From Sphaerisporangium siamense (lineage in GTDB: Bacteria > Actinomycetota > Actinomycetes > Streptosporangiales > Streptosporangiaceae): DNA of 64,000 nt. The DNA is taken from the NCBI RefSeq assembly GCF_014205275.1, contig NZ_JACHND010000001.1:2542001-2606000 (forward strand), read 5' to 3'. Under the pieces are notes generated by a model. The model saw only the letters and a program-made list of their open reading frames with translations, made no database searches and was not told where the DNA came from. Position 1 is the first letter of the stretch, and every line of letters begins with the position of its first letter. This document shows positions 1 through 7,636 of this stretch, piece after piece. The position numbers and the translations under genes are program-made.

Positions 1-435
1 CGTCCTGGTCGTGGCGCGCGCGGCCGGGCGCGCCGGCTCGGCGGCGGACGGCTCCCCGCCGGTCCTGCGGCCGGCGGCGGCGCAGGCGCGCTGGGCGATC
101 ACGGTCCCGGCCCCGATCGCGGCGGCCACGGGCCACTCCAGCAGCCCGAGCACCGCGAGCAGGCCGAGGCCGCCGTAGTAGGCGACGCGTTCGGGCGGCG
201 GCAGGAACGTGCGCGCCGTCTCTACGGCCCGGCTCATCTCCTGGCCGCGGCGCCCTGTCTCACCGGTCGTGCTCGTCACGCGGGGCATGCGAGGCATCCT
301 GGGCATGCGGGGCATGTGGGGCCGGTGGACGTGGAAGCTGACGACAGGCGTGTCCATGCTGAACAGGTCGCCGTTGGCCCCGGATGCCGATGGCGTCGCT
401 GTACGTCCGGTTCGTGACGTCGGAGTCACGGTCAT
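1..435 (-). CDS. Partial gene: small membrane protein, unknown function
   Basis: The frame runs off the left edge, so 145 codons are visible and the C-terminus is missing. I chose the ATG at 433-435 because GAGGAGG lies about five bases upstream; several inner ATGs are in frame but lack such a site. The N-terminus is Thr/Ser-rich and then carries four Met-Pro units made by a 9-bp tandem repeat. Next come the stretch ETARTFLPPPERVAYYGG and one hydrophobic segment at about residues 87-114, then an Ala/Arg-rich tail. It diverges from the gene at 495, so both probably share the short region between them. I do not recognise the family. Confidence 0.6.
   Translation of the reverse strand, partial: MTVTPTSRTGRTATPSASGANGDLFSMDTPVVSFHVHRPHMPRMPRMPRMPRVTSTTGETGRRGQEMSRAVETARTFLPPPERVAYYGGLGLLAVLGLLEWPVAAAIGAGTVIAQRACAAAGRRTGGEPSAAEPARPAARATTRT
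283..318 (-). repeat. Four 9-bp in-frame tandem repeats
   Basis: Four consecutive 9-mers (283-291, 292-300, 301-309, 310-318) follow the pattern RGGCATSNK and encode repeated Arg/His-Met-Pro triplets near the N-terminus of the left-edge gene. Units 1 and 3 are identical. Because the unit is a multiple of three, copy-number change would keep the frame. Confidence 0.7.
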
Positions 436-494
436 AGCCCCTCCTCAGGTGCTCAACAATCTCTTCATTTCACCTTTTGCCCAGCTCAAGAGGG

Positions 495-1766
495 ATGACC
501 AGCGCCAAACCCACTGTCCTTCCCGATCCTTTGACATATCCGGACGACTTCTTAGCGGCCCCGACCGGGCGGACGTGCGGTGCTGTCGTGTTCGCCCCCA
601 TGGGCGTAATCTCAGAGGGCGTGAGGCTGGATCTGGACTTCGTAAGCGCGCACGCCGGACGGTCTCCGGCCCGCTTGACCAGGCGAGACATCGCCAGAGC
701 CCTGCTGGCGGTCCCGAGCGGGCAGGCCCTCGTGGCGCTCCCCGACATCCGCAGGGCCATGCTCGCCACGGGCAACCCCCTGTCCGCGGCGTTCTGGGAC
801 TCGGCCAAGGCCACCCTCGCCTCCATCGAGGCGGGCGCGGCCACGGTCGGCGACGTGCAGCGGTGGCTGGAGGCGACCGGCACCGAGCCGATCCTCATCA
901 CCCGCGCGTACTTCGTCTGGCCGGAGGAGGACGAACGCGGGCCCGTGGCCTCGGAGCTGTACGGCCTCCTCGTGGCCCACCTGGAGGCCCAGGTGGCCGA
1001 CGGCCGGATCGACCCCGACCGGCTCGCGTCCGGCGACACCGAGGCGCGGGAGGCGTACGAGGACATCCAGGACCGCTGGCTGGCCTCGCCGCTGCCCGAC
1101 GGCCGGGTGCCGGGCGCGGCCGTCAACGACGAGCTGGAGGAAGGTCTCTTCGCCACCTGGGACGAGGAGGAGGCGTTCGCGCTCAGCGAGCTGCGGCGGG
1201 TGCTCGCCGACCTTCCCGAGCCGTCGCTTCCCTTCGCCGAGCTGGAGGCCGCCGCACGGCGGCTGCGCGCGGCGCTCGCCGAACCCGGCTATCCGGGCTC
1301 GGTGCTGCGGGCCTGCGCCGGCATCGACGACGGGCCGCTGCCCGAGAGCGACGCCGACCTGTGGCTGACGGTCGCGGCGGGCATCGCCTCCCCGGTCTCC
1401 GACCTGCAGGACGAGGAGGCCCACCAGTTCTGGAACCTGGAGGCGGAGCTGAGCGAGGAGGACGCCGCGCTCGCCGCCCTGTGCACGATCCACCACGCCG
1501 ACTGGCTCGCCGCCGTGACGGCGCTGGCCCGGCGCGGTCCCGGAGTGCTGGCCTCTCCGGAACGGATCGCCCGGTTCGTGGCCGAGTCCGAGGACATCGA
1601 CGTCGACATGGACGACCCGGAGGATCTGCGGACCACCGAAGAGCTGTTCACCTCGGTGATGCCGCTGTGGGTGCGGCTCGGCATCGTGGACGAGCGGGCG
1701 ATCCTCACCCCGCTCGGCTGGTGGGGGCTGCCGAAGGCGCTGGAGCTGGCCTGGTCGCCCGGCTGA
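495..1766 (+). CDS. Hypothetical acidic cytosolic protein
   Basis: About 423 residues, rich in Glu, Asp, Ala and Leu, with no signal peptide or membrane segment. Codon use is normal for this genome and the frame is long and uninterrupted, so the gene is real. I do not recognise the family and see no catalytic motif. The C-terminus ends in a Leu/Trp-rich stretch around LTPLGWWGLPKALELAW. The start is uncertain: TTG at 477, ATG at 495 and ATG at 600 are all in frame. A TTGACA hexamer at 531-536 lies between them, which could favour the ATG at 600, where the more regular sequence begins (MGVISEGVRLDLDF). Confidence 0.6.
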   Translation: MTSAKPTVLPDPLTYPDDFLAAPTGRTCGAVVFAPMGVISEGVRLDLDFVSAHAGRSPARLTRRDIARALLAVPSGQALVALPDIRRAMLATGNPLSAAFWDSAKATLASIEAGAATVGDVQRWLEATGTEPILITRAYFVWPEEDERGPVASELYGLLVAHLEAQVADGRIDPDRLASGDTEAREAYEDIQDRWLASPLPDGRVPGAAVNDELEEGLFATWDEEEAFALSELRRVLADLPEPSLPFAELEAAARRLRAALAEPGYPGSVLRACAGIDDGPLPESDADLWLTVAAGIASPVSDLQDEEAHQFWNLEAELSEEDAALAALCTIHHADWLAAVTALARRGPGVLASPERIARFVAESEDIDVDMDDPEDLRTTEELFTSVMPLWVRLGIVDERAILTPLGWWGLPKALELAWSPG

Positions 1767-1810
1767 CGCTCACGCCGGGGAGCCGGCCGGGCGCCGCGTG
1801 CGAGGGCCCG

Positions 1811-2125
1811 TCAGCGGGCGGGCTCGGACTCCGGCGGCGCCTCGGCCACCAGGTCGGCGTACTCCGGGTGCTTCTCGATGTAGGCCGCCACGAAGGGGCA
1901 GAGCGGCACGACCCGCAGCCCGGTGTCGCGGGCCGCGTCGAGCGCCACGCGGATCAGGGTGCCGCCGAGCCCCTGGCCCTCGTACTCCTCGTCGATCTCG
2001 GTGTGCGTGAAGACCATCCGGTCGTCGCGCAGGCGGTAGTCGGCGAACCCGGCCTGCTTGCCGTCGACCCGGATCTCGTACCGCCTGGCCTCGGGGTTGT
2101 CGGCGACGTCGACCGCATGCTCCAT
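1811..2125 (-). CDS. GNAT-like N-acetyltransferase, short YjdJ type
   Basis: 104 residues. The stretch GQGLGGTLIRVALDAARD is the acetyl-CoA-binding loop and helix of the GNAT fold, and the following CPFVAAYIEKHPEYADLV is typical of the short stand-alone acetyltransferases related to E. coli YjdJ (PF14542). The ATG at 2123-2125 is preceded by AAGGAGA. It lies downstream of mca and a small membrane protein on the same strand, so it may be the last gene of that operon. The substrate cannot be told from sequence. Confidence 0.8.
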   Translation of the reverse strand: MEHAVDVADNPEARRYEIRVDGKQAGFADYRLRDDRMVFTHTEIDEEYEGQGLGGTLIRVALDAARDTGLRVVPLCPFVAAYIEKHPEYADLVAEAPPESEPAR

Positions 2126-2174
2126 GGACGGCTCTCCTTGTCGGTGGATCGGTGGGTCGGGTAACGGGTGGTGC

Positions 2175-2423
2175 TCAGCGGGTGCCCTCGCCGGCCTGCC
2201 CCGACTCGGGACCCTCACCCGGCTCGGACTTCCGCTCGGACGCCTCGCGCTTGACGAGGTCCTCCTCGCGGGGCACCTCGATCTTGGAGATCTGGCGGTT
2301 CATCGACTTCACGAGCAGGTACAACGCGACGCCGATGGCGGCGACCACCAGAAAGCCGAGGAGCCCGGGTCCTACCGGGGAGGCGGGCGGGGCGACGGCC
2401 GCGAGCACGGCGATTTCAGTCAC
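2175..2423 (-). CDS. Small single-span membrane protein downstream of mca
   Basis: 82 residues: a hydrophobic segment at about 18-40 (LLGFLVVAAIGVALYLLV), a basic patch (KSMNRQ) and a charged Glu/Lys-rich cytoplasmic tail. Positive charge after the span predicts the tail inside. It begins 34 bases after the mca stop and is probably co-transcribed with it. Small proteins of this form follow mca in many actinomycetes, but I know of no function. Confidence 0.75.
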   Translation of the reverse strand: MTEIAVLAAVAPPASPVGPGLLGFLVVAAIGVALYLLVKSMNRQISKIEVPREEDLVKREASERKSEPGEGPESGQAGEGTR

Positions 2424-2457
2424 CCGTCAAGTCTGCCACCCGGGGGCCGGGCCCCTC

Positions 2458-3342
2458 TCAGCGGCGGGCCGGTGAGGCGTCGCCGGCCTGGATGCCGGCG
2501 AACAGGTCCTTCTCGGGGATCTCGGTGTCGACCAGCGACCGGGCCAGGTGGTAGTCCTCGGTGGGCCAGACCTCCTGCTGCAGTTCGCGCGGGCAGACGA
2601 ACCACGAGCCGTCCGGGTCCACCTGGGTGGCGTGGGCCAGCAGCGCGAGGTCGCGGGTCTCGAAGAAGTCGCCGCAGTGGACGCGCGTGGTGACCTCCCA
2701 CTTCTGCGGGCGGTCCTCCCAGCGGGAGATCCAGTCGGCGTAGGGGGAGCCGATGCCGCGGTCGGTCATGGCCTCGTGCAGGGCCTCGAACCGGGCGCGG
2801 GTGAAGCCCATGTGGTAGTAGAGCTTCAGGGGCTGCCACGGCTCGCCGAGGCCCGGGTAGCGGTCCGGGTCGCCCGCGGCCTCGAAGGCCTCCACCGACA
2901 CCTTGTTGGTCATGATGTGGTCGGGGTGGGGGTAGCCGCCGTCGTCGTCATAGGTGACGATCACGTGCGGCCTGAACTCGCGGACGGCCGCGACCAGCGG
3001 CGCCGTGGCGACCTCCAGCGGCTGCAACGCGAAGCACCCCTCGGGCAAGGGCTCGCTCTCGTCCTCGGGCAGCCCGGAGTCCACGAAGCCGAGGAAGCTC
3101 TGCCGGACCCCGAGGATCTCGCGGGCCTTGTCCATCTCCTGGCGGCGGACCTCGGTGAGGTTCTCAAGGATGTCGGGGCGGTCCATCTTGGGGTTGAGGA
3201 TGGAGCCGCGTTCCCCGCCGGTGCAGGTACAGACCAGCACGTCGATGCCCTCGGAGGCGTAGCGGGCCATGGTGGCGGCCCCCTTGCTCGACTCGTCGTC
3301 GGGATGCGCGTGTACGGCCAGCAACCTCAGGGGTGCAACCAC
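2458..3342 (-). CDS. mca: Mycothiol S-conjugate amidase
   Basis: 294 residues. Mca cleaves mycothiol S-conjugates to a mercapturic acid and GlcN-Ins, detoxifying electrophiles and antibiotics. The protein begins with the LmbE/PIG-L zinc motif AHPDDE (His13 and Asp16 as ligands), and the later PHPDH supplies the third ligand. GERGSILNP and the long C-terminal region with HATQVDPDGSWF fit Mca rather than the shorter deacetylase MshB. It diverges from the DUF4307 gene at 3475. Mca is restricted to mycothiol-making Actinobacteria, which supports the host assignment. Confidence 0.95.
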   Translation of the reverse strand: MVAPLRLLAVHAHPDDESSKGAATMARYASEGIDVLVCTCTGGERGSILNPKMDRPDILENLTEVRRQEMDKAREILGVRQSFLGFVDSGLPEDESEPLPEGCFALQPLEVATAPLVAAVREFRPHVIVTYDDDGGYPHPDHIMTNKVSVEAFEAAGDPDRYPGLGEPWQPLKLYYHMGFTRARFEALHEAMTDRGIGSPYADWISRWEDRPQKWEVTTRVHCGDFFETRDLALLAHATQVDPDGSWFVCPRELQQEVWPTEDYHLARSLVDTEIPEKDLFAGIQAGDASPARR

Positions 3343-3474
3343 GGCTCGGTCTCCTCAAGTGTCCAGGACAGCTCTCAAGAGAGGTTAGTTTCTCTTGGGG
3401 CGACGCGGAGGGCGTCGCCCCCGCGGGGGACAATTGTCTCGTGCAACGTCGCCGGACCGCTGGGAGATTCCGTC

Positions 3475-3912
3475 ATGGGTGAAAGAGGTGTCGGCCCGGG
3501 CGCGGACGCGCCGGTCCTGGGCACCCCTGACGCGTTCCCGGAGCGTACGGGACGAGCCGGGCGCACGGGGCGGTCCGTGGGCCTCGTGATCATCGCCGTC
3601 GTCGTGGCGTTGGCCATGGGCGGCTGGGGATACGTCATGATGAGCGCCAAGGGAGACCCCGAGGTCCAGAACGAGGTGATCGCGTTCGAGGTCCAGGGGC
3701 CCGGCGCGGTGACGATCACCTTCCAGGCGCACAAGGCGGCCGATCGCGCGGCGGTGTGCCGCCTGCGGGCCACCGACACCGACCACGCCGAGGTGGGCGC
3801 CAGGGACGTCTCCCTCCCCGCCGGCCAGGCGGACGTGCGGCTCACCGAGCGGGTCGTGACGAGCGCCCGCGCCACATCGGGCCACGTGCAGTACTGCTAT
3901 CTCGTACAATGA
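3475..3912 (+). CDS. DUF4307 membrane-anchored protein
   Basis: 145 residues. A charged N-terminus is followed by one hydrophobic span at about residues 36-58 (VGLVIIAVVVALAMGGWGYVMM) and an extracytoplasmic domain with a Cys pair (AAVCRL and VQYCYL) that could form a disulfide. This is the DUF4307 protein commonly found between mca and greA in actinomycetes. The ATG at 3475 has GGGAG about nine bases upstream. Its function is unknown. Confidence 0.8.
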   Translation: MGERGVGPGADAPVLGTPDAFPERTGRAGRTGRSVGLVIIAVVVALAMGGWGYVMMSAKGDPEVQNEVIAFEVQGPGAVTITFQAHKAADRAAVCRLRATDTDHAEVGARDVSLPAGQADVRLTERVVTSARATSGHVQYCYLVQ

Positions 3913-3917
3913 GACTT

Positions 3918-3945
3918 TTGGGAAAGCGTTCGAACGGGTTAATTT
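3918..3945 (+). promoter_or_regulatory. Candidate promoter for greA
   Basis: TTGGGA (3918-3923), a 16-base spacer and TAATTT (3940-3945) lie between the DUF4307 stop and greA. This predicts a roughly 50-base leader. Confidence 0.5.
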
Positions 3946-4001
3946 GTTAGTCTCCCTCGATTCGAACGCTCGCAACTCTCACGAGTACGCAAGGAGAACC
4001 C

Positions 4002-4502
4002 GTGGTCGACTCCCGCGAAGAGAACGTCACCTGGCTGACGCAGGAGGCGTACGACCGTCTGAAGGCGGAGTTTGAGTATCTCTCGGGGCCCGGGCGTGTC
4101 GACATCGCCAAGAAGATCGAGGCCGCCCGCGAAGAGGGCGACCTCCGGGAGAACGGCGGTTACCACGCCGCCAAGGAGGAGCAGGGCAAGATGGAGGGCC
4201 GCATCCTCCAGCTCCGCCAGCTTCTCGACAGCGCCAGGGTGGGCGAGGCCCCCCGCGCCGAGGGCGTGGTCGGCCCCGGCATGACGGTGACGATCCGCTT
4301 CGCGGGCGACGACGACGAGGTCACCTTCCTGCTCGCCTCCCGTGAGGAGAGCGGCGCGCCGATCGACGTCTACTCGCCGAAGTCGCCGCTCGGTTCGGCG
4401 ATCAACGGCAAGAAGATCGGCGAGAAGGCCACCTACACCATGCCCAACGGCAGGACGAACACGGTCGAGATCCTGGAGGCCGTCCCCTACATCGGCGGCT
4501 GA
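4002..4502 (+). CDS. greA: Transcription elongation factor GreA
   Basis: 166 residues. GreA enters the RNA polymerase secondary channel and stimulates cleavage of backtracked RNA. The N-terminal coiled coil (about residues 10-80) has the acidic tip EEGDLRENGGYHAAKEEQ, whose Asp/Glu pair is the functional tip of Gre factors. The C-terminal FKBP-like domain contains the SPLGSAINGKKIGEKATY region. The start is the GTG at 4002, preceded by AAGGAGAA. A strong hairpin follows the gene, so it is probably monocistronic or the end of its transcript. Confidence 0.95.
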   Translation: MVDSREENVTWLTQEAYDRLKAEFEYLSGPGRVDIAKKIEAAREEGDLRENGGYHAAKEEQGKMEGRILQLRQLLDSARVGEAPRAEGVVGPGMTVTIRFAGDDDEVTFLLASREESGAPIDVYSPKSPLGSAINGKKIGEKATYTMPNGRTNTVEILEAVPYIGG

Positions 4503-4568
4503 GCGGCACGATCGCCCGCTCCCGCCGGGACAACCGAGAATTCCCCCCGACTTCCCGGCCAGGCCGGG

Positions 4569-4607
4569 GTCTTGATCCGCCGGAGCGGTGCTCCGGCGGA
4601 TCAAGAC
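4569..4607 (+). terminator. Terminator after greA
   Basis: A perfect 17-bp inverted repeat (4569-4585 with 4591-4607) around a 5-base loop, followed by TGTTT. It lies 66 bases after the greA stop. Confidence 0.85.
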
Positions 4608-4697
4608 TGTTTAGGGTGAACTACGGACATCGGCGGCTGAGTCAGCAAGAATCAAACATTGACCGGTTAGCGGTAGATCACGTCGAATGGGGGAATC

Positions 4698-6017
4698 GTG
4701 CTCGATCGGCGACCGCGGGGCTCGTCCGTCGCCCGAGAGAGCCGCGCCGGGTTCCGTGAGCGCGTCGGCGGTGTGCTCGGCGAGGTACGCGAAGACCTTC
4801 GCTTTCATCCCAACCTCCAGCCGGTCCGCCGCCCGCCGAGGCCGCAACGCCTGGCGCGCAGGATCGTGCCGGTCGTCGGGCTCGCCCTGGCCGCCGTCCT
4901 CGCCGCCGACCTGATGGTCTACGGCGAGCTGGTCAAAGGCGAGCCCCAGGCCGTCGCGGCCCGCGCCCCCCGCGACGCCGTCCCCCGGCGCGACGGGTAC
5001 GTCGCGGCGACCGGCGAGCTGCCGGTCACGCCCACGCGGGCCGAGGTCGCGCCGCTGACCCGGGCGCACGCCCCCCACCTGTTCGTGGTCTCCCGCCGCA
5101 CGCTGCCGGCCGCGGCCGTCCAGGCGGTCAACGCCTACAAGGGTGTCAAGGCCGTCGAGGTCACCGACGCCGCCGACGTGATGATGGACGGCAAGCGCGT
5201 CCAGACCATGGGCGTGAACCCGTCCACCTTCCGCGCCTTCACCCCGCGGCCCACCGCGCGCTCGGACGCCCTCTGGAACAGCGTGGCGGCGGGCGACGTC
5301 GCGGTGTCGTTCGTGCTCGGCAGCGACGGCGGCGTGAAGCTCGGCTCCACCATCAACGGCGGCGGCCACAGGCTGCGCGTCGGGGCGTACGCCACCATGG
5401 GCATGGGCCTGATCAACGCCGTGGTGTCGACGCAGGTGGCGCGCTCGCTCGGCATCCCCGAGCGCAACGCGATGGTCGTCAGCGCCCCCGGCGTGAACCT
5501 GAACCGGCTCAGGGAGGCGATCCTGAAGGCCCTGCCCAAGGGCACCCAGGTCGCGCTGATCAACCCGGTGCTCGAACGGCCCGCCGAGGCCCGCCGCACC
5601 TGGCCCTCCGGCTCGTTCATGACGGCGGAGCAGCTCCGCGTGGCGCTCACCGCGGCCGCGGGCAAGGTCGGCCGTCCGTACGTCTGGGGCGCCGAGGGGC
5701 CGGACACCTTCGACTGCTCGGGCCTCGTCCAGTGGGCCTTCGCGCAGGCCGGGGTGCGCATGCCGCGCGTCACCCACCAGCAGTGGGTGACGGGCCCGCA
5801 GATCCCGCTGTCCCAGGCCCAGCCGGGCGACCTGCTGTTCTGGCGCTCCGACCCGACCAACCCCGGCTACATCTCGCACGTCGCGATCTACTGGGGCGAC
5901 GGCAAGATGCTCCAGGCGCCGCGCACCGGCGACGTCGTGAAGTTCTCGCCGGTCTCCACCAGGAACCTGGCCGGGGTGGTGCGGGTGAGCCCCGTGGTCG
6001 CCGCGCGGGTGCGCTGA
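4698..6017 (+). CDS. NlpC/P60 peptidoglycan hydrolase with membrane anchor
   Basis: 439 residues. One transmembrane segment at about 55-75 follows a basic cytoplasmic tail. The C-terminal NlpC/P60 domain (about 310-435) has the catalytic Cys340 in DCSGLVQWAF and His394 in ISHVAIYWG, predicting a gamma-D-Glu-diamino-acid endopeptidase outside the membrane. The middle region (about 110-300) is an alpha/beta extracytoplasmic domain, not a common SH3 or coiled-coil module; stretches such as RSLGIPERNAMVVSAPG recall the periplasmic domains of MacB/FtsX-type permeases. The GTG at 4698 has GGGGGAA just upstream. The gene is preceded by the greA terminator and converges on a TetR gene. Confidence 0.9.
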   Translation: MLDRRPRGSSVARESRAGFRERVGGVLGEVREDLRFHPNLQPVRRPPRPQRLARRIVPVVGLALAAVLAADLMVYGELVKGEPQAVAARAPRDAVPRRDGYVAATGELPVTPTRAEVAPLTRAHAPHLFVVSRRTLPAAAVQAVNAYKGVKAVEVTDAADVMMDGKRVQTMGVNPSTFRAFTPRPTARSDALWNSVAAGDVAVSFVLGSDGGVKLGSTINGGGHRLRVGAYATMGMGLINAVVSTQVARSLGIPERNAMVVSAPGVNLNRLREAILKALPKGTQVALINPVLERPAEARRTWPSGSFMTAEQLRVALTAAAGKVGRPYVWGAEGPDTFDCSGLVQWAFAQAGVRMPRVTHQQWVTGPQIPLSQAQPGDLLFWRSDPTNPGYISHVAIYWGDGKMLQAPRTGDVVKFSPVSTRNLAGVVRVSPVVAARVR

Positions 6018-6021
6018 GGGT

Positions 6022-6630
6022 CTACAGCGGCATTCCTTCCTCCAGGAAGGCCAGCACCTCGTCGATCAGGGCGGGCAGCGAGACGTCCCGCCCGGAGACG
6101 ACCCAGCGTTCCATGGCGGCGATCCAGGCCCCGATGACCGCGCCGGCGGCGGCGCGCACGCGAAGGTCGTCGGGGGAGCGGCCGGTGCGTTCCGCCACCA
6201 CCGACGCCAGCGCGGCCATGGTCGCGAGCTGTCCCTCGACCTGGCGGGCGCGCAGGGCCGGGATGGACCAGATCAGCTCGATCCGGCGCCGGATCGTCCG
6301 CTCGTCGGCCTCGAAGACCTCGGTGAAGACCTCGCCCATCGCGGCCCGCATCGCGGCCAGCGGGCCGAGGGACGCGGGCTGCCGCAGGTAGGCGGCGGCG
6401 ATCATGGGGTCGTAGTCGTCCTGGATGACGACGTCTTCCTTGGTGGGGAAGTAGCGGAAGAACGTGCTCGGGGAGACCTCCGCGGCCTCGGCGATCTGCT
6501 CGACGGTCGTGGCGTCGTAGCCCTGCTCGGTGAACAGCCGCAGGGCGTGTTCCTGGATGGCCTGCCGGGTCTTGGCCTTCTTGCGTTCGCGAAGACCGGC
6601 GGGCCGGTCGGCGCGCGGAGGTGAACTCAT
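6022..6630 (-). CDS. TetR family transcriptional regulator
   Basis: 202 residues from the ATG at 6630; an upstream extension is open but Arg-rich and unlike the family. The N-terminal helix-turn-helix (about residues 15-62) is typical: ERKKAKTRQAIQEHALRLF, then TTVEQIAEAAEVSPSTFFRYFPTKEDVV. The C-terminal domain is all-helical and should bind a small ligand that I cannot name. It converges on the NlpC/P60 gene and diverges from the gene at 6749. Confidence 0.9.
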   Translation of the reverse strand: MSSPPRADRPAGLRERKKAKTRQAIQEHALRLFTEQGYDATTVEQIAEAAEVSPSTFFRYFPTKEDVVIQDDYDPMIAAAYLRQPASLGPLAAMRAAMGEVFTEVFEADERTIRRRIELIWSIPALRARQVEGQLATMAALASVVAERTGRSPDDLRVRAAAGAVIGAWIAAMERWVVSGRDVSLPALIDEVLAFLEEGMPL

Positions 6631-6713
6631 CCCCACATTGTGGCCGGACCGGCGCGCCCGCCGCCGGTTTCGCGGGCACGGCGCACGGTGGCCCTCCACC
6701 GGGACGGGAGCCC

Positions 6714-6741
6714 TTGCCGTATGCCCGTTGCGGTGTAATTT
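6714..6741 (+). promoter_or_regulatory. Promoter of a probably leaderless mRNA
   Basis: TTGCCG (6714-6719), 16 bases, TAATTT (6736-6741). The predicted start of transcription falls on or next to the ATG at 6749, and no Shine-Dalgarno sequence is present. Confidence 0.55.
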
Positions 6742-6748
6742 AGATTAC

Positions 6749-7270
6749 ATGGATACAGATGAGTCCGTGATCACGTCATGGTTCACCGGGCGGCTGCCCG
6801 AGCAGTGGTTCGGCGGGCGGCACGAGTTCGTCATCGACCGCGAGGAGGTCGCGGTCCTCGGCACGCTGCCGGTGCCCTCGGCCGCGGAGGGCGTCCAGGA
6901 CGCCGAGCGCGCGGCGCTGCTGGACGGCCACATCCAGCGCTTCCGTGAGGAGACGCGCGAGCGGCGCATCGAGATCGCGCGCGAGGCCGAGCACCGGTTC
7001 CGCCGCAAGATCTCCTGGGGCGTCTCGTGCGGCGATCGGACAGTGATGTTCACCACCCTTTCCGTCCCCGTCATGACCCGTCTGCGCCAGCAGGAACGAC
7101 GTGTGCTCGACACGCTGGTCGCGGCAGGGGTCGCGCGCAGCCGCAGCGACGCCCTGGCGTGGTGCGTGCGTCTGGTGGGGAGCAGGACCGACACCTGGCT
7201 CGCTGACCTGCGCGATGCCCTTCAGCACGTGGACCGGGTGCGTTCCTCGGGCCCCGATCTCGACGCGTGA
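6749..7270 (+). CDS. Unknown protein with ribbon-helix-helix-like C-terminus
   Basis: 174 residues, charged and soluble. Residues about 60-90 are a highly charged helix rich in Arg and Glu. The C-terminal part (about 118-150) has the pattern of a ribbon-helix-helix dimer: LDTLVAAGVARSRSDALAW, where 'G-x-x-R-S-R-S-x-A' resembles the loop between the two helices. It could therefore bind DNA or be an antitoxin-like protein, but no toxin partner is adjacent. The start is fixed by a promoter whose -10 box ends eight bases before the ATG, with no ribosome site. Confidence 0.6.
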   Translation: MDTDESVITSWFTGRLPEQWFGGRHEFVIDREEVAVLGTLPVPSAAEGVQDAERAALLDGHIQRFREETRERRIEIAREAEHRFRRKISWGVSCGDRTVMFTTLSVPVMTRLRQQERRVLDTLVAAGVARSRSDALAWCVRLVGSRTDTWLADLRDALQHVDRVRSSGPDLDA

Positions 7271-7636
7271 AATTGGACTGAACCACTGCGCCGACAGGCA
7301 TAGACCATTTGAATTGGCCTATACCAATGTTTGCCCCGGTCCCCTCGGGTCAGTACGAGGGTCGGCCGGGGCACGCGCTTTTATCTCGGTCAACGGCGGG
7401 TAAACTGCCCCGCATCATCATGGCTCCTGCCTGCTGCGACGTGCGTGCCGACGCGGCGGGCCAGAGCCGCGGCGGCGCTCGGAATTCAACTGGCGGAAAC
7501 GAATGTGAAATGCGCGGGACGATCTCCCCGATTTGGGGTGCCCTTGAACCTCCGTTTCATTGACTGGTCTACGCCAATTGGATTCGCGAGCGTTCGTCGT
7601 TAATGATGTTTGGCCTGAGAGTAAGGAGCCGGCCCA
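7271..7636 (+). promoter_or_regulatory. pckG upstream region with two TGG-N6-CCAAT dyads
   Basis: This 366-base gap has no convincing gene. It holds two related dyads: ATTGGCCTATACCAAT at 7313-7328, with perfect 5-bp arms, and ACTGGTCTACGCCAAT at 7563-7578. The second differs at three of 16 positions from the DasR (GntR family) operator as I remember it, ACTGGTCTAGACCACT. The sites flank the likely pckG promoter region, so a GntR-type regulator acting on gluconeogenesis is plausible. Confidence 0.4.

Noticed and set aside
3928..3970. tRNA-like GTTCGAAC and ATTCGAAC sequences before greA
   Set aside because: No cloverleaf can be drawn: acceptor and anticodon arms are missing. The region fits a promoter and leader.
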